A stretch of DNA of 64,000 nucleotides from Verticillium longisporum (Eukaryota; Ascomycota; Sordariomycetes; Glomerellales; Plectosphaerellaceae), in assembly GCA_019188255.1 (NCBI GenBank), contig JAETXT010000009.1:3100001-3164000 (forward strand). The letters are read 5' to 3'. A program made the translations under genes and the position numbers. The notes under the pieces are model-generated. The model was not told where the DNA came from. It searched no databases and was given only the letters and a program-made list of their open reading frames with translations. Below, one piece after another: positions 11,951-23,564 of the stretch (its first letter is position 1; each line of letters starts with the position of its first letter).

Positions 11951-14610
11951 CTAGTGTCGACATGGGTAGCTTGGTTCCCTCCCTTCCATTGCATACCTAC
12001 TCAAACCCAGACCCTAAAAATGGCGGTTGTCGACAATCCATCATGGCAGCATCATGCCATACCTCAGAAAGACCAACGCAGATCAACACATTCCGGTCCG
12101 AATTTTGACGTTTCCGAGGGCACATACTACAAGCACGCGGCCTCCAGTTAGCACTGCACGGAGATGTCGCTCGCTCTTCATCTGGGGGTTCGGAGCGCGC
12201 TGAAAGCTTCCACCTAGCCAACCGCACAACTTGCTCCGAAACTACAACAACGACCTATCTCGTCGTGTGCTGGAATGGAAGGCATGCTCTCAGAACACCT
12301 TTGGAGGATGCCGTCTCACTTCTCTCAATAGCACCTTGCGAGACTGAGCGGCTGCGACCTCAACAGTCTTGGAAAGAAATACTTGTCTTCCCGCTGCGCT
12401 CTGCGGAGAACCCCATGTGTTTCCACGAAGATATGCAAAGACGGGATGCTATCGTCAAGCAAGGGATGTGGGAGCCGCTGCATTGGCGTGAGACATCGGC
12501 TCAATTGTCAGCGAAATGGGCGCGACAAATCCAGGAGACTCCAAAACTCGTTTGGGCCTTGGTTCTCGTAATGCCATCGCATTGGTAGAATCTCGGTCGA
12601 ACGGCCAACGATGGCATCTCTTCCATTTACCGATAGCCCGAGACCGTCGTGGACTCGGAAAGTCCTACACAGACGACAACTTGACAACGGCGGATCAACA
12701 AGCCGATCCTGACTCATTGGTAGCCTGGCAGGGCTGGCAACTCGATGATGACTGCATAATAGTCGACGAGCTAGCTCGGGGTGGTGTGAGCCTGCAGTAC
12801 AGCGTTCGACCCAGAACGATCGCAACGCTGTGCGGCCGCGCGCCTGGAGGATCGCAACATTTGCGCAATACTGAAAAGTGCCACGGGCGGGCACTACTAG
12901 GCTGAAGGTAAGATGAGAGATAACCGAGAAGAAGGGCGCGGCAAGTCGTGTGGGCTGCTATTCTTACCAAGACCTCGCAGTTGCGAGTCTTGTTCTCGGC
13001 CCGTCCTCGTAAGGCATGTGCTCTCCCCTAGAAGGGTTTTGCTGGCCGGATGTCAGCTGAACCGGGGATGATCGTCCTTGAATGGGGAAATGAAGTCGGC
13101 AGCCTTCGGAGGTGAGCGATGCGGAGGCGGCGCCAATGGCAAGAGGATGGCCAAATAGGAGCCGGCCGCCACCACCACCACTGACAGAGCGCGCTGAGAG
13201 GGGATAGTTGGTTTTGGGCTTTATGTCGTCACCAGGCGGCTCGGGCTTTCCCCAGCCAGTCGTTCGCCTTCGATGTGATGGATATGAGGATCTAAGGTTG
13301 GCCTTTTCACGATGAACCTTCCCACTGCCTCTGACCTGTACACCAAAGCCCCCCAAACCAACATGGCCGTCCCAAAGAGAACAATGCGGGACTCAAAATG
13401 CCAGATCGCCGCAGCTGTAGCACGCCCCAGGTATTGATGGTCCATGGCGCATGGTGAACATATCTCTCATCTCTGAAGTGCCGGTGCTCCCTCTCCGGAT
13501 GGCGATCTCGCTTGCCCCTCGCGCGAATACCCAGGGCCGTCCTCCGTGGGTGAACCCTGCTACGGCGCCCCAGACTCTTGGATTTTCAGCGCTATGGAGA
13601 TATCGTGCCTCGCACATCATGTCAGTTCACAGTGGACCCGACTGTGAAGTTACGAACTAAAGGGCCACTTGCGCGGTTCAGTGAAGGGAGATGTGTGTTC
13701 GACTCCTAACTCCATACCGACAGAACCCCGATGGCTGTACTGCGTCTCGCTCGTCGTTACTAGGTGTCTTGGCAAGGAAAGGGAGGAAGGATCGTGCCCA
13801 TACTGCGTTGTCGGCAACAAGTCTGATTGTAGCTCACAGCTCGGTGAGACCCCTGGGCTAGAGCCATGTTTGGCATGGGCTTACCTTACCGGGGTTAAGG
13901 CTGCATACAGCAGGTCGATTAGCACTTTTTGGTGGTGTCACATCCGCATGTTGCCAGTACCAATGCCATTCGAGGATTTGCTGCCCTCTCCGCCAGGCGC
14001 AGCTACAGCCACCAACTACGGCTCCAGGTACGGACTTCAGGCTTGTCCGTGTCAGAGGACGAAGATGAGCTTGACTCATAGTCATGATACCGACGCAGCC
14101 GGAGGCTGTCTTGCCGCTGTCGTTGAGCCGACATTGAGTGCCGAACGAGCTGGGAACCCCAGACACAGGAACAGCTGGCTGAGAAACGTGAACCTTTTCT
14201 AGACCTTCGGTCATGGGGCAGTCTTGGCCAGCGGAAATTCACACCAACAATTTCCCGTACCTAGTACCTGGGTGAACGACCCAGCCTTCTAACCGGGCAA
14301 TCGTAGCGATCGATGTATGGTGCAAGCCTGTACCTGAGCCTGTGTGCCTGAACTCGCGCTGGCGGGGGGCCTTGGGCACGCCATAGTGAGCCGGCCTCTA
14401 GGCTAAAAGAGTTCGGAGTGGGATTCCCTCCTGCAACTGGACCTCCGCCTGGAACTGGAACTGGCTGGTTTCTCTCGGCTCGGGTGCCAGCGGCTCCATA
14501 TCATCCCTCCATCGGATCGTCTTGCTGGCCCTGCCGTGCGTGCTACTGATGCAACCTCTGCCTGGTGTCGTGCCTGGGTACTCTTCCTCCCTCCCGTCAT
14601 TTGGCCCTCC

Positions 14611-14878
14611 CCTACGTACCTAAGGTAGGTACATGTAGGCTGTTGGGACTGGGCGGCGGCGCGCTTGTCAGCTGTTGATGCAGGTGAGAGATTGGGGCAT
14701 TTGGCCTTGGTCCCCCATCCTATCCCTTCCATCGTCCTGCCGTTCGTTCGATTCCGAGTTGAGCTATCACCCGCCCAACCCCTGTCCAGTCCAGGCACGT
14801 ACGCTGGGGGATATGCAGCATACCTTACCTTACCTTGAATACCTTTTTACCTAGAGGTAGCTAAGGTACCTACCTAGA
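14611..14878. repeat. Pair of GGTACC/TAGGTA clusters upstream of the PHD-finger gene
   Basis: The first cluster (14611-14639) has TACGTACCTAAGGTAGGTAC. The second (14820-14878) has four consecutive TACCT units followed by CTAGAGGTAGCTAAGGTACCTACCTAG. They lie about 1.0-1.3 kb before the predicted start of the PHD-finger gene. Confidence 0.65.
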
Positions 14879-15900
14879 CACGCATTGATCCTGATCTGAC
14901 AGGGCGCCCATCCTACTTCCAACCTTGCCTCCTTTGCCGTTGCCTCACCACTTCTTTTGGATCTTGTGTATTACGTTCTTGTGATCTGGTCGCAAGAGCA
15001 CGGCCCATCTTCTTTAGACCTGCGACCCGAGCCTCATTCTTGCCTTGCTGTCGCCTCCCTCTCTCCCTCTCTCGCTGGCTTGCTTTTGATCAATTGTGCC
15101 TAGCTCACCGTTTGCCCCGGCCCGTCTTGCTACGAGACCACAAAGGCCGTTTTGGTTCACTCACTCGCTGGCTTGCCCGCTACAGCCCAATCCCTAGGCA
15201 CAGACCCCGTCGACCAAAGCTCCTCCATCCCGCCTGGCAGATCACGACCGCCAGAATCTCCTGGCCCCAAATCCTCAGCAAGCTGGGCTGTCTGGAAGCT
15301 CGTGGCCATCTTACCGAGAACGACCGCGTTGGCTGGTTGGCTTGTCTACGTTATTCTGGTCGCTCACATCAATCTCACGACGCTTGGCAGCCACTCGTCG
15401 TTCACATCTCGAATCCCTCGTGTCCTCCGATCTTGTGTGTCATCCCATTTCGGTATGCCGCCTGTTTCTCATCCCTCCTCTCCCTTTCTCTGCCCTGCCG
15501 ACCTTCCGTCCCTCTCCCTCGCCCTCGCCCCTGCTACCAGGTTCGCTTGAGCCAACCTTAATTGCCCGACGAGAACCATTACTTACGAAAGGCCCGTCGC
15601 CCGCCGGGCAGTTGCTCCGCCAGGCATACAACATCTCGCACAGGCGGGCGGTCGTTCACAAGCTTCAATTATGATGAATGTCGCATCACGATCTTGAGCA
15701 TTCCTAACATACAGACCAGTTCACAGTTGACCTAATCATCATTCGACTTTTGCCTGTCCCACCCTCGTTTGTGGAAGAGCGATTGCTACGACCCGCACAC
15801 CACACAGCTCGATATCCCGTTCAACCTCCAACATTGATCTCCTCCCCGCGGCTACTGTCATGGTTGCGTTGAGGTTGTGCACGACGACATCAAAATTGCT

Positions 15901-18438
15901 ATGAGTGGGGATCACCAGGCTTCCAGGCAAGACCCCACCTCCACCTTCCTGCCTGCCTTGCCTTCACTGCCCTGACCTATCCACTCGACGCGAGAAGAAG
16001 TCTTCACGTTGACTTCGCTGCTTGTTCTCGGGTCGAAGATTTCCGCTAACCTCCCGCTTCCTACAGCTTTGGAGATCCAAACGCTCAGCCGCCGACCCCT
16101 CTACAGACACCCACCTCTGCCGTCTTTCCTAGTCCTGTATTTCAGACGCCCAAGGCCCGACAAGACTCTTTCAACGACTCGAACGGCTGGACGCCTCGCT
16201 TTGCCGAGGAATACTCCGTCTTCAACACCACACCGGGCAATCTTCAAGGCCCCTTTGGCGACTTTCACGCCGCCAGCCTCGCCTCCTGCCCCCTTCGCTC
16301 GGACACAAGCGCCAGCTTTCTGCTGGCGGTGTGGCTGCCGAGATAGCGACGCATGTCAACCACTTCTCTGCGAACCCCAACCTCCCGCTCCCACCCGTCG
16401 ACCCAGCTAGGAGGCTCCCCTCTTCGCCTGGCCTGATCAAGCCGCAGGAGTACTCGGAGCAGCACCAGCCTGTAGCGAGTTCACAAACAACCCAAAAGCC
16501 GAGATCGACGAAGAAAGCCAAGAAGAAGGCTGGTGTGGAAGAGGTAGAAGGCCAGACCGCCACGCCTCCGCCTTCCGCCCACAAGGGAGGGCGGAAGCTC
16601 GCTATCAGCCTCAAAAAGGACAACATGCAGAACGATCAGGGCTACGGCCATCCGGATTTCGCCACGACCGGAGCGCCTCAACAGCAGACCATGTCTTTCG
16701 CATCAACCTCGGACATGTTCGACTATCCAATGTCCGCACCGGTACCGCCGATTGCGAGTTTTGGGATCCTTCGGCGGACATGGCCGGCATGGACTTGGAT
16801 TTTGCGAGCTTCGGGACCGGCGTGTTCGGAACGCCCATATCCTCGCACAGGCAGCTGGGCTCTTTCGATGCCACCCAAATGTTTTTGGACAACCCTTCGA
16901 TACTGCAGAACCAGCAGCAACAGCAAGTCCAGCAACAAAATCGACAAGGCCAGGATCACCGTCAACCAATCCGGAAGGACAGGCCGCTGGCTCCCAAGCA
17001 GGCCATGCCGAGAGGTGGAACGCTGACCTCTAGTGCTAGCATGCCGTTGCACTCGTACTCAGGGAGCCTTGATGACCCGTTTGGCATCATCAGCCCTAGT
17101 GGTGTGGGTGTTGACCCAGGTCTACTCTTCAGCCGACCTCAGTCCTCAGACATGGACGCAAGCTTTGGCGTGAACCAGGCCGAATCCCTCTCGCATTTCT
17201 CCATGGCCGATGTCGCTCAGACTCTTTCCACGGCACCCATGCGGCAGGATATGCGTCGATCGGCCAGTACGAGGGAAATACTGCCCAATCGAGGGCCCGA
17301 CCGTGCTTCAGCGAGTTCGCCCAACAAGATCGCAGGCCGCCCTGGAGGTCTACAAAGGAGCTTCAGCGAGAATCGAGGACGGCGACAATTGCCGGTTTTG
17401 GCGCCAGCCATACGCCCGACGCCCGCCCAACCCGCGGCCACCAGCTCGAACAGGCCACCAAGCGTCCGATCCTCGGGAAGGATATCACCATTAAAAAGTC
17501 ATACTCGTCTATCCAGTCTCACCTCGATCCCCGAAGCAGCACCACCACGAACCAGGACGTCCGTCAAGTTCACCATCGACTCCAAGGGTCGAGCACGTGC
17601 AGAAACAACCATGATAGTAGAAGAGTCTGGCGCGGCAGGTCCTGCGCGGAGGAGACCGTCGCACGAGATGCCACGCCGAGAACGAAGTTTCGAATCCGAA
17701 GATGAGGACTCCTCAACCGATGACGAGCCAATCATCATCCCGAGCCGCAATGCATCATTTGCCTTGCCTGACCCTCATAAACCCATTGCGTCTGGGTTCA
17801 ACACGTCGCACCGTAGTGTCAGCGAACGGAATTTGGCTAGCTTTACGAGGCTGAGCAGCGACGCTTTCGGCCAGGATCCAGAGAGTGACGCAGAGACCGT
17901 GATGAACGACTCACAACGCGGTGGACGAACGGCGGACACGAGCGGTGACGCGGCAAGCGAGCTGCGGCGCGTAGTCGAGAGCCGACAGAAGCTGGGCATT
18001 CAGATGCCCGGCAGCGCGCAGCGGTCTCACCGATTCAGCACGGGGAGCTTCCCAGCGCACACCGGATCACCGTCAAAGGGATTAGAGCGAGGTTTCCCCA
18101 CGCCATCGACGGACGTCGGCAGCCGTGCTGTTCGATGCGTCTGCAACCGAAACGGCGATGGAGAGGGATTCATGGTTCAGTGGTAAGTTTTGATTCCAGA
18201 GAAGGTCGCAGTCTCCTTTACTCATCTCCCGTGCAGTGAGTCCTGTGAGATGTGGCTCCACGGGCTGTGCATCAACATTGCCTCACGACGAATGCTGCCC
18301 AGCGTGTACATTTGTGCCTTCTGTGCGAACACGCCGAACATGAGGGGCGGGCGAATGCGAGACTCTAATAGAGGCTCGGGGCAAGCGACGGTCGGCGCAT
18401 CGCCGCTGGCACACAAGTCCTTCAAGTCGTTCCGGTAA
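15901..18438 (+). CDS. PHD-finger protein, C-terminal C4HC3 finger; two apparent frame breaks
   Basis: The likely start is ATG at 15901 (MSGDHQASRQD). A first intron probably ends at 16066 (branch GCTAAC, acceptor CTACAG); its donor is unclear because the 25-codon first exon runs into a stop, so the N-terminus is provisional. From 16067 the coding frame changes twice, near 16315-16330 and near 16740-16755. Each change behaves as one missing base. The long frame 16780-18182 follows, then an intron 18183-18236 and the last exon to 18438. The body is Ser/Pro/Gln-rich with a QQQQQVQQQ stretch and acidic SEDEDSSTDDE. The last 75 residues form a PHD finger: CVCNRNGDGEG, CESCEMWLHGLC, then ICAFC, which gives the C4HC3 spacing. 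PHD fingers read histone tails, so a chromatin role is inferred. The family is common in Pezizomycotina, but its partner complex is not evident. Confidence 0.75.
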
Positions 18439-19053
18439 CCAGGCGGTCCATTGGAGTAACTGGAGTACCAGCTCCTCCAGTGAGCTCCAGTAACAAGTCG
18501 GACGCAGGGGCGTAGCGCGACGACGCACCAGATGGCATCACGAGTACATACGAAAACCCAGGTAGCATCCGGGGCACGATCTACCGGGGACCTTAAGAAT
18601 ACATATATGAACATAGCAAAAAATAGAATATTCCTCGTCTAAGTTCGGCTGTTTTGCAATTGTCGTCCAGCCGAGGTGCCGCATGCTGTTTGTGGCATGT
18701 CTCTGAACGCTGAATACTGAGACGGAGGATAGGGGCATGGCTGAGTCAGCGGGTCCCTGGCGGGTTGGATCGGGGCGCAAGCTCTCCGATGTCGGGATGC
18801 GGGGTAGCTGGAACCCGAACTCTTTGCGTGACGCGGGGCAGGTATTGGGCAGAGCAATTCGTTCTTGCTCTTTTGCTTCAACAAGAATCTCGTCTTCCTC
18901 TTTCTCTCTACAACTACATCTCCCGTACGACTTGAAACGAATAGCCATTTCTTGAATACCCCGTTTGTAGCAGTGTCCATTGCGATTACTCTACGTGACC
19001 CTCCTCTCTCCGACGAACCCGTACATATTTTCCATCACCGACACAGCTTCGAT

Positions 19054-20339
<1,286 letters not shown>

Positions 20340-21175
20340 AGGGAGCGGGATGCGGTCGATCTCGCGAGGGAGAGAGCAAAGAGGCTGGCGATGAGGCGTC
20401 AGTAGGTTGTGACAGATCATCTCTTGGACTCCTTTTACGGCCATCTCGCGGCCGCCGGGCCGCCGGGGCCCAGGCTTGAAGTCGTCACGAGATACGCGAG
20501 GTCGCCCCGCCTGTCAGGATGTGGTAGCCCGGTCGGTCGGCGTCTCATGGATTTTTCCTTTTTTTGAAGTTTGAATAGTAGTGTTAGACAAAAGTCACGA
20601 ATGCCCGTGAGGGCCACACGAATCATGCTGAAGTCGGGAAGTGCGCATGACGCCCGACAGGCTGGCCCCTCATTCGGTAAGGCTGTGGTGTGTATCTTTT
20701 GCTTCCAGCCTTGTGTTCCGGAGGATCAACGTTTCAGAGACACTATCGTCAAAACAAGTCGTCAATTTTTTCTGGAGCATAGCTACGCTCACATAGGCGA
20801 CGGTCTTGCGCGGCTTGGAGTTCAAGGTATATCTACATCCACGACATTGAGGGGACGAGCAGGAGCATAGCACGCGCGAACTGAAAATAGTTTGATGTAT
20901 CTCAACACCTGCATGGCCCGAGTTTTGAAGAATAAGGGGGGATGGCATGGGACAGCGTCGGCCACTGTAAGGACTGGGTTGAGCCTGATAGTTTTCACTG
21001 CAACGAACCAAGACTGCGGGCCTTCACATGTACGATTGTGCTCCTGGTGAGGCCCCAAGAGAGCTCGTCCGACTAACAGAGGTAGATGCAATTAGTTACT
21101 ACGGCACTGTAGTCAAGGTACAAGGCACCAATAGGCCGTAGGCATCTTTTATCGCACCGCATCTCGAGGCGTAGT
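20340..21175. other. Gene-free 3'-to-3' interval between LEU2 and the NmrA-like gene
   Basis: The two flanking genes converge here. The 836 bases hold only short frames on both strands and no repeats or RNA gene that I can recognise. No clear terminator signal was identified. Confidence 0.55.
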
Positions 21176-22093
21176 CTAGACAAATTCCCGCAGAGCATCA
21201 TCCAGTGTCGTCGCCGTCTTGACCTTGTTCACGTCGTACAGCTGCTCGTCGGCCATCTCGAAAATGCCACTGTTGGTTAGGAGCTCGGCGGCGAGCGACG
21301 CATAATCCCACGACCGGCCCCGGCCGAACCGCTTACGCGACTCGTCAATCTGCTGCCGCAGCTCGTCGAGGCTACCAGCCTTTTCAATGCCGTAGGGCTT
21401 CCCGCTGACGCGGCCGTACGCCTCGGCGATCTCGACGAGGGTGCTGCGTCCGGATGGGATGTAGAAGAAGCCGCCCTGGCCGTCCTGCACGCCCTGGCCG
21501 TGGAGGAGGACGTCGATGGTGTAGGCGGCAGCATCATCCTGGGTGACCCAGGGGTGCTTCTTCTTCAGACCATCGTCACCCCAGTAGCGGAAGACGATCT
21601 TTTCGGGCCCCACGACGGGGGCGCCGGGGCCAAAGGGCGTCAGTATGTAGCTGGAGAAGATGCCGGTGAAGAGGTAGACGGGGCGGATGGTGCTTGTCAG
21701 GGCAGCATGATGCTCAAAGGCGATGCATGTATCATAGTGCTCAAATGTGCCATACTTCATCCGTGTCCAGTCGTAGTTCCAGGAGGAGGCAATGAAGACC
21801 TTGATGCCGGCGCGTTCGGCGGCGCGCAACAATAGGAGGGAGCCGTCGAGGCTCAGGATATCGGTCGGCGAGTAGGCGTTGATGATCGAGTCGACGCCGG
21901 CGACGGCCTTGTCGAGGGCGGGGATGTCCTCGTGGGAGGCCGATTGGACGAAGGACTCGAGGGAGGCGGCAATGGTGGGGTCGAGCTTGTCGGGGCTACG
22001 GCCGAGACCACGGACGGCGAGGCCGCGGTCCAGGGCGGTCCGGGTGAGGCGCTGGCCAAGGGAGCCAGTGATGCCGGCAATGAGAACGACCAT
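21176..22093 (-). CDS. NmrA-like / isoflavone-reductase-type NAD(P)-binding protein
   Basis: A single intact exon of 305 residues. The N-terminus has the Rossmann glycine motif GITGSLGQRL directly after a short beta strand (VVLIA), as in atypical short-chain dehydrogenases of the NmrA / isoflavone reductase family. An Arg-rich GRSPDK follows where NADP(H)-preferring members bind the 2'-phosphate. SSWNYDW occupies the place of the usual active-site region, and a KYGTFEHYDT stretch follows. The length is typical of fungal NmrA-like proteins (300-320 residues). Family members are either redox sensors of NADP (as NmrA is for nitrogen regulation) or reductases of phenolic substrates, and the sequence does not decide between them. 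The protein is probably cytosolic: no signal peptide or membrane segment is seen. It converges with LEU2 and shares no obvious pathway with it. Confidence 0.85.
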   Translation of the reverse strand: MVVLIAGITGSLGQRLTRTALDRGLAVRGLGRSPDKLDPTIAASLESFVQSASHEDIPALDKAVAGVDSIINAYSPTDILSLDGSLLLLRAAERAGIKVFIASSWNYDWTRMKYGTFEHYDTCIAFEHHAALTSTIRPVYLFTGIFSSYILTPFGPGAPVVGPEKIVFRYWGDDGLKKKHPWVTQDDAAAYTIDVLLHGQGVQDGQGGFFYIPSGRSTLVEIAEAYGRVSGKPYGIEKAGSLDELRQQIDESRKRFGRGRSWDYASLAAELLTNSGIFEMADEQLYDVNKVKTATTLDDALREFV

Positions 22094-22839
22094 GGTGGGA
22101 TACTGGTGGGATAGGGGAACGGGGGTGAGGGGGAGAAGCTTGGTACGCCGATGATGCTTATGGTTCAGGAGACGGCGGAACGGTCGTCTCCAGGAGGCAA
22201 TGATTGGAAGTGGAAGTCAAAGTCTCTTTGGGGAACGGCATCGTTGCTGTCCAGTGGCCACGCTTTTAATAATGTGTCCATCGTTGACCCGTCTGGAAGA
22301 TAGACGCGGGGGCAGAGCGATGGGATGGTCCATGGAGCTGTCGAAAAGCCTCCGAGGCGGAGTTCACTGAGTCTGGCATGACGTCTTTCTGGGCATGTCC
22401 TCCAATCTCTGAGGTCGGAAGAGTTGTGCGAACGTTAGGCGGACCTGGAGTCTCCACTGCCGCGAGGTAGACGGCGGACTTCTCGCATGCTGGCTGCATT
22501 GAGGGTGTCGCTGGAGTTGGCAATGACAAAGCAAAGTCCGCTCCGATGCTGATCCCGTGTGAAAGCAGTCGTGGCATGGCCTTCAGTGCTACTACGCACG
22601 GTATTTCTGTCGTCGGTCCCAGCAAGCACTTCTTCGCCTCAGGAGGAGGGGGTTTGAGATGGCTTGTTCGGGTGCTGTCAGGGTGAGAGAGGCCTCGTGC
22701 CTTGCCAGGTTCCTCATTGGCGTCTAAGCGGTCGAGATATTTGCCCAAGTAGAGCATGTTGATTGAAGATGAAGTTGTACATGAACCGAAAGACCAGCCT
22801 CGTCCCTCATCAGCAATGAAGAGGCCAAAGGCAGGGGAG

Positions 22840-22925
22840 GTGCAGTGCAGTGCGTACAGTGTAGTACAGTGCAGTACACAAGCAGGCAGGCAGGCAGGCA
22901 GGCGCAGTGCAGTGCACAGGCAGGT
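22840..22925. repeat. Compound repeat: AGTGC/GTACAGT units followed by (GCAG)n
   Basis: Irregular copies of GTGCA, GTACAGT and CAGTGC run for about 40 bases. Six GCAG-type tetranucleotides follow (22882-22904), and then GCAGTGCAGTGCA again. The flanks of the GCAG core are near-copies of each other. Confidence 0.8.
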
Positions 22926-23024
22926 CTCTTGGGGTTGATGAGGCGGTGGGTACGGCACCTTCAGTACCAGGTACAGTCATGCGACAAGAAAAACGACAGA
23001 TTTCCGAATTCGCAACAAAACACA

Positions 23025-23183
23025 TAGTTTTCTAACCTCTATTACTTTGTCTACAAATTACTATAATCAATAATCTTAATAAACCTGATAGACTGCTACT
23101 AAACTTGTAGCTTCTATTAGTTAGACTACTGATTTCTATTTTATTTATTTTATAATAGTACTTCGAAAGTTATCAAAGTATTT
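23025..23183. repeat. AT-rich patch, possible mutated transposon remnant
   Basis: By direct count, bases 23041-23160 contain about 22% G+C, against well over 50% in the neighbourhood. The edges are abrupt. No open frame, terminal repeat or RNA gene was recognised inside. In filamentous fungi such islands are often the remains of repeat-induced point mutation acting on a transposon. Nothing in the sequence proves that here. Confidence 0.5.
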
Positions 23184-23229
23184 CTCACAACGGCAATCCG
23201 TCGTTCTTTTCGTCTCCCCACTGTACCTT

Positions 23230-23248
23230 GGGCAGGCAGGCAGGCAGT
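23230..23248. repeat. (GGCA)n short tandem repeat
   Basis: Four to five GGCA units. They use the same tetranucleotide as the array at 22882-22904, on the other side of the AT-rich patch. Confidence 0.8.
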
Positions 23249-23564
23249 TAACGTTTGGGTGCCTGGATCGGGCGCTAACCCGGATGGTCTAGCGTACGTC
23301 CCGCTTCAAGTGGACACTCTGCATTCCTCGACGGCAGTGACGAAAGACCAAAGAAGACAGACGAAGACGGCAGGCACGGAGTCCCGGAAGGCTTGGGAAC
23401 TGCGACCTCGACCCTGCATCATCACTACCATCGCCACCACCACCACCACCACAACCACATTATCATCCACCAGGCCTCGGCATCGGCATCGTCACAAAAC
23501 GCCAGCCAGCGTTATCGCATCCGTATTCTATGGGGGACGCCCGTACGCCCACAACCACGACGTC

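Larger units (their letters stand above)
9492..15900. other. Gene-free stretch of 6.4 kb
   Basis: All open frames here are short, overlap on both strands and lack motifs, so I see no gene. The contents I could identify are the 3' flank of the Rua1-type gene, a G17 run at 10967-10983, three GGTACC/TAGGTA clusters (11901-11950, 14611-14639, 14820-14878), and a C/T-rich zone from about 14900. That zone is probably the promoter and leader of the PHD-finger gene. A short, heavily spliced or non-coding gene could be missed here. Confidence 0.55.
22094..23564. other. Gene-free interval with repeats and an AT-rich patch
   Basis: The interval lies between the divergent NmrA-like (-) and LMBR1 (+) genes. 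A frame at 22266-22958 (-) is largely made of the simple repeats at 22840-22925 and is not convincing. The interval also contains the AT-rich patch at 23025-23183 and a second GGCA repeat at 23230-23248. Confidence 0.6.

Noticed and set aside
13670..13740. Possible tRNA B-box (GTTCGACTC)
   Set aside because: No matching A-box, acceptor stem or cloverleaf could be drawn around it.
22266..22958. Open frame of 230 codons on the minus strand
   Set aside because: Its N-terminal part is translation of the GCAG and AGTGC simple repeats, and the rest shows no motif.
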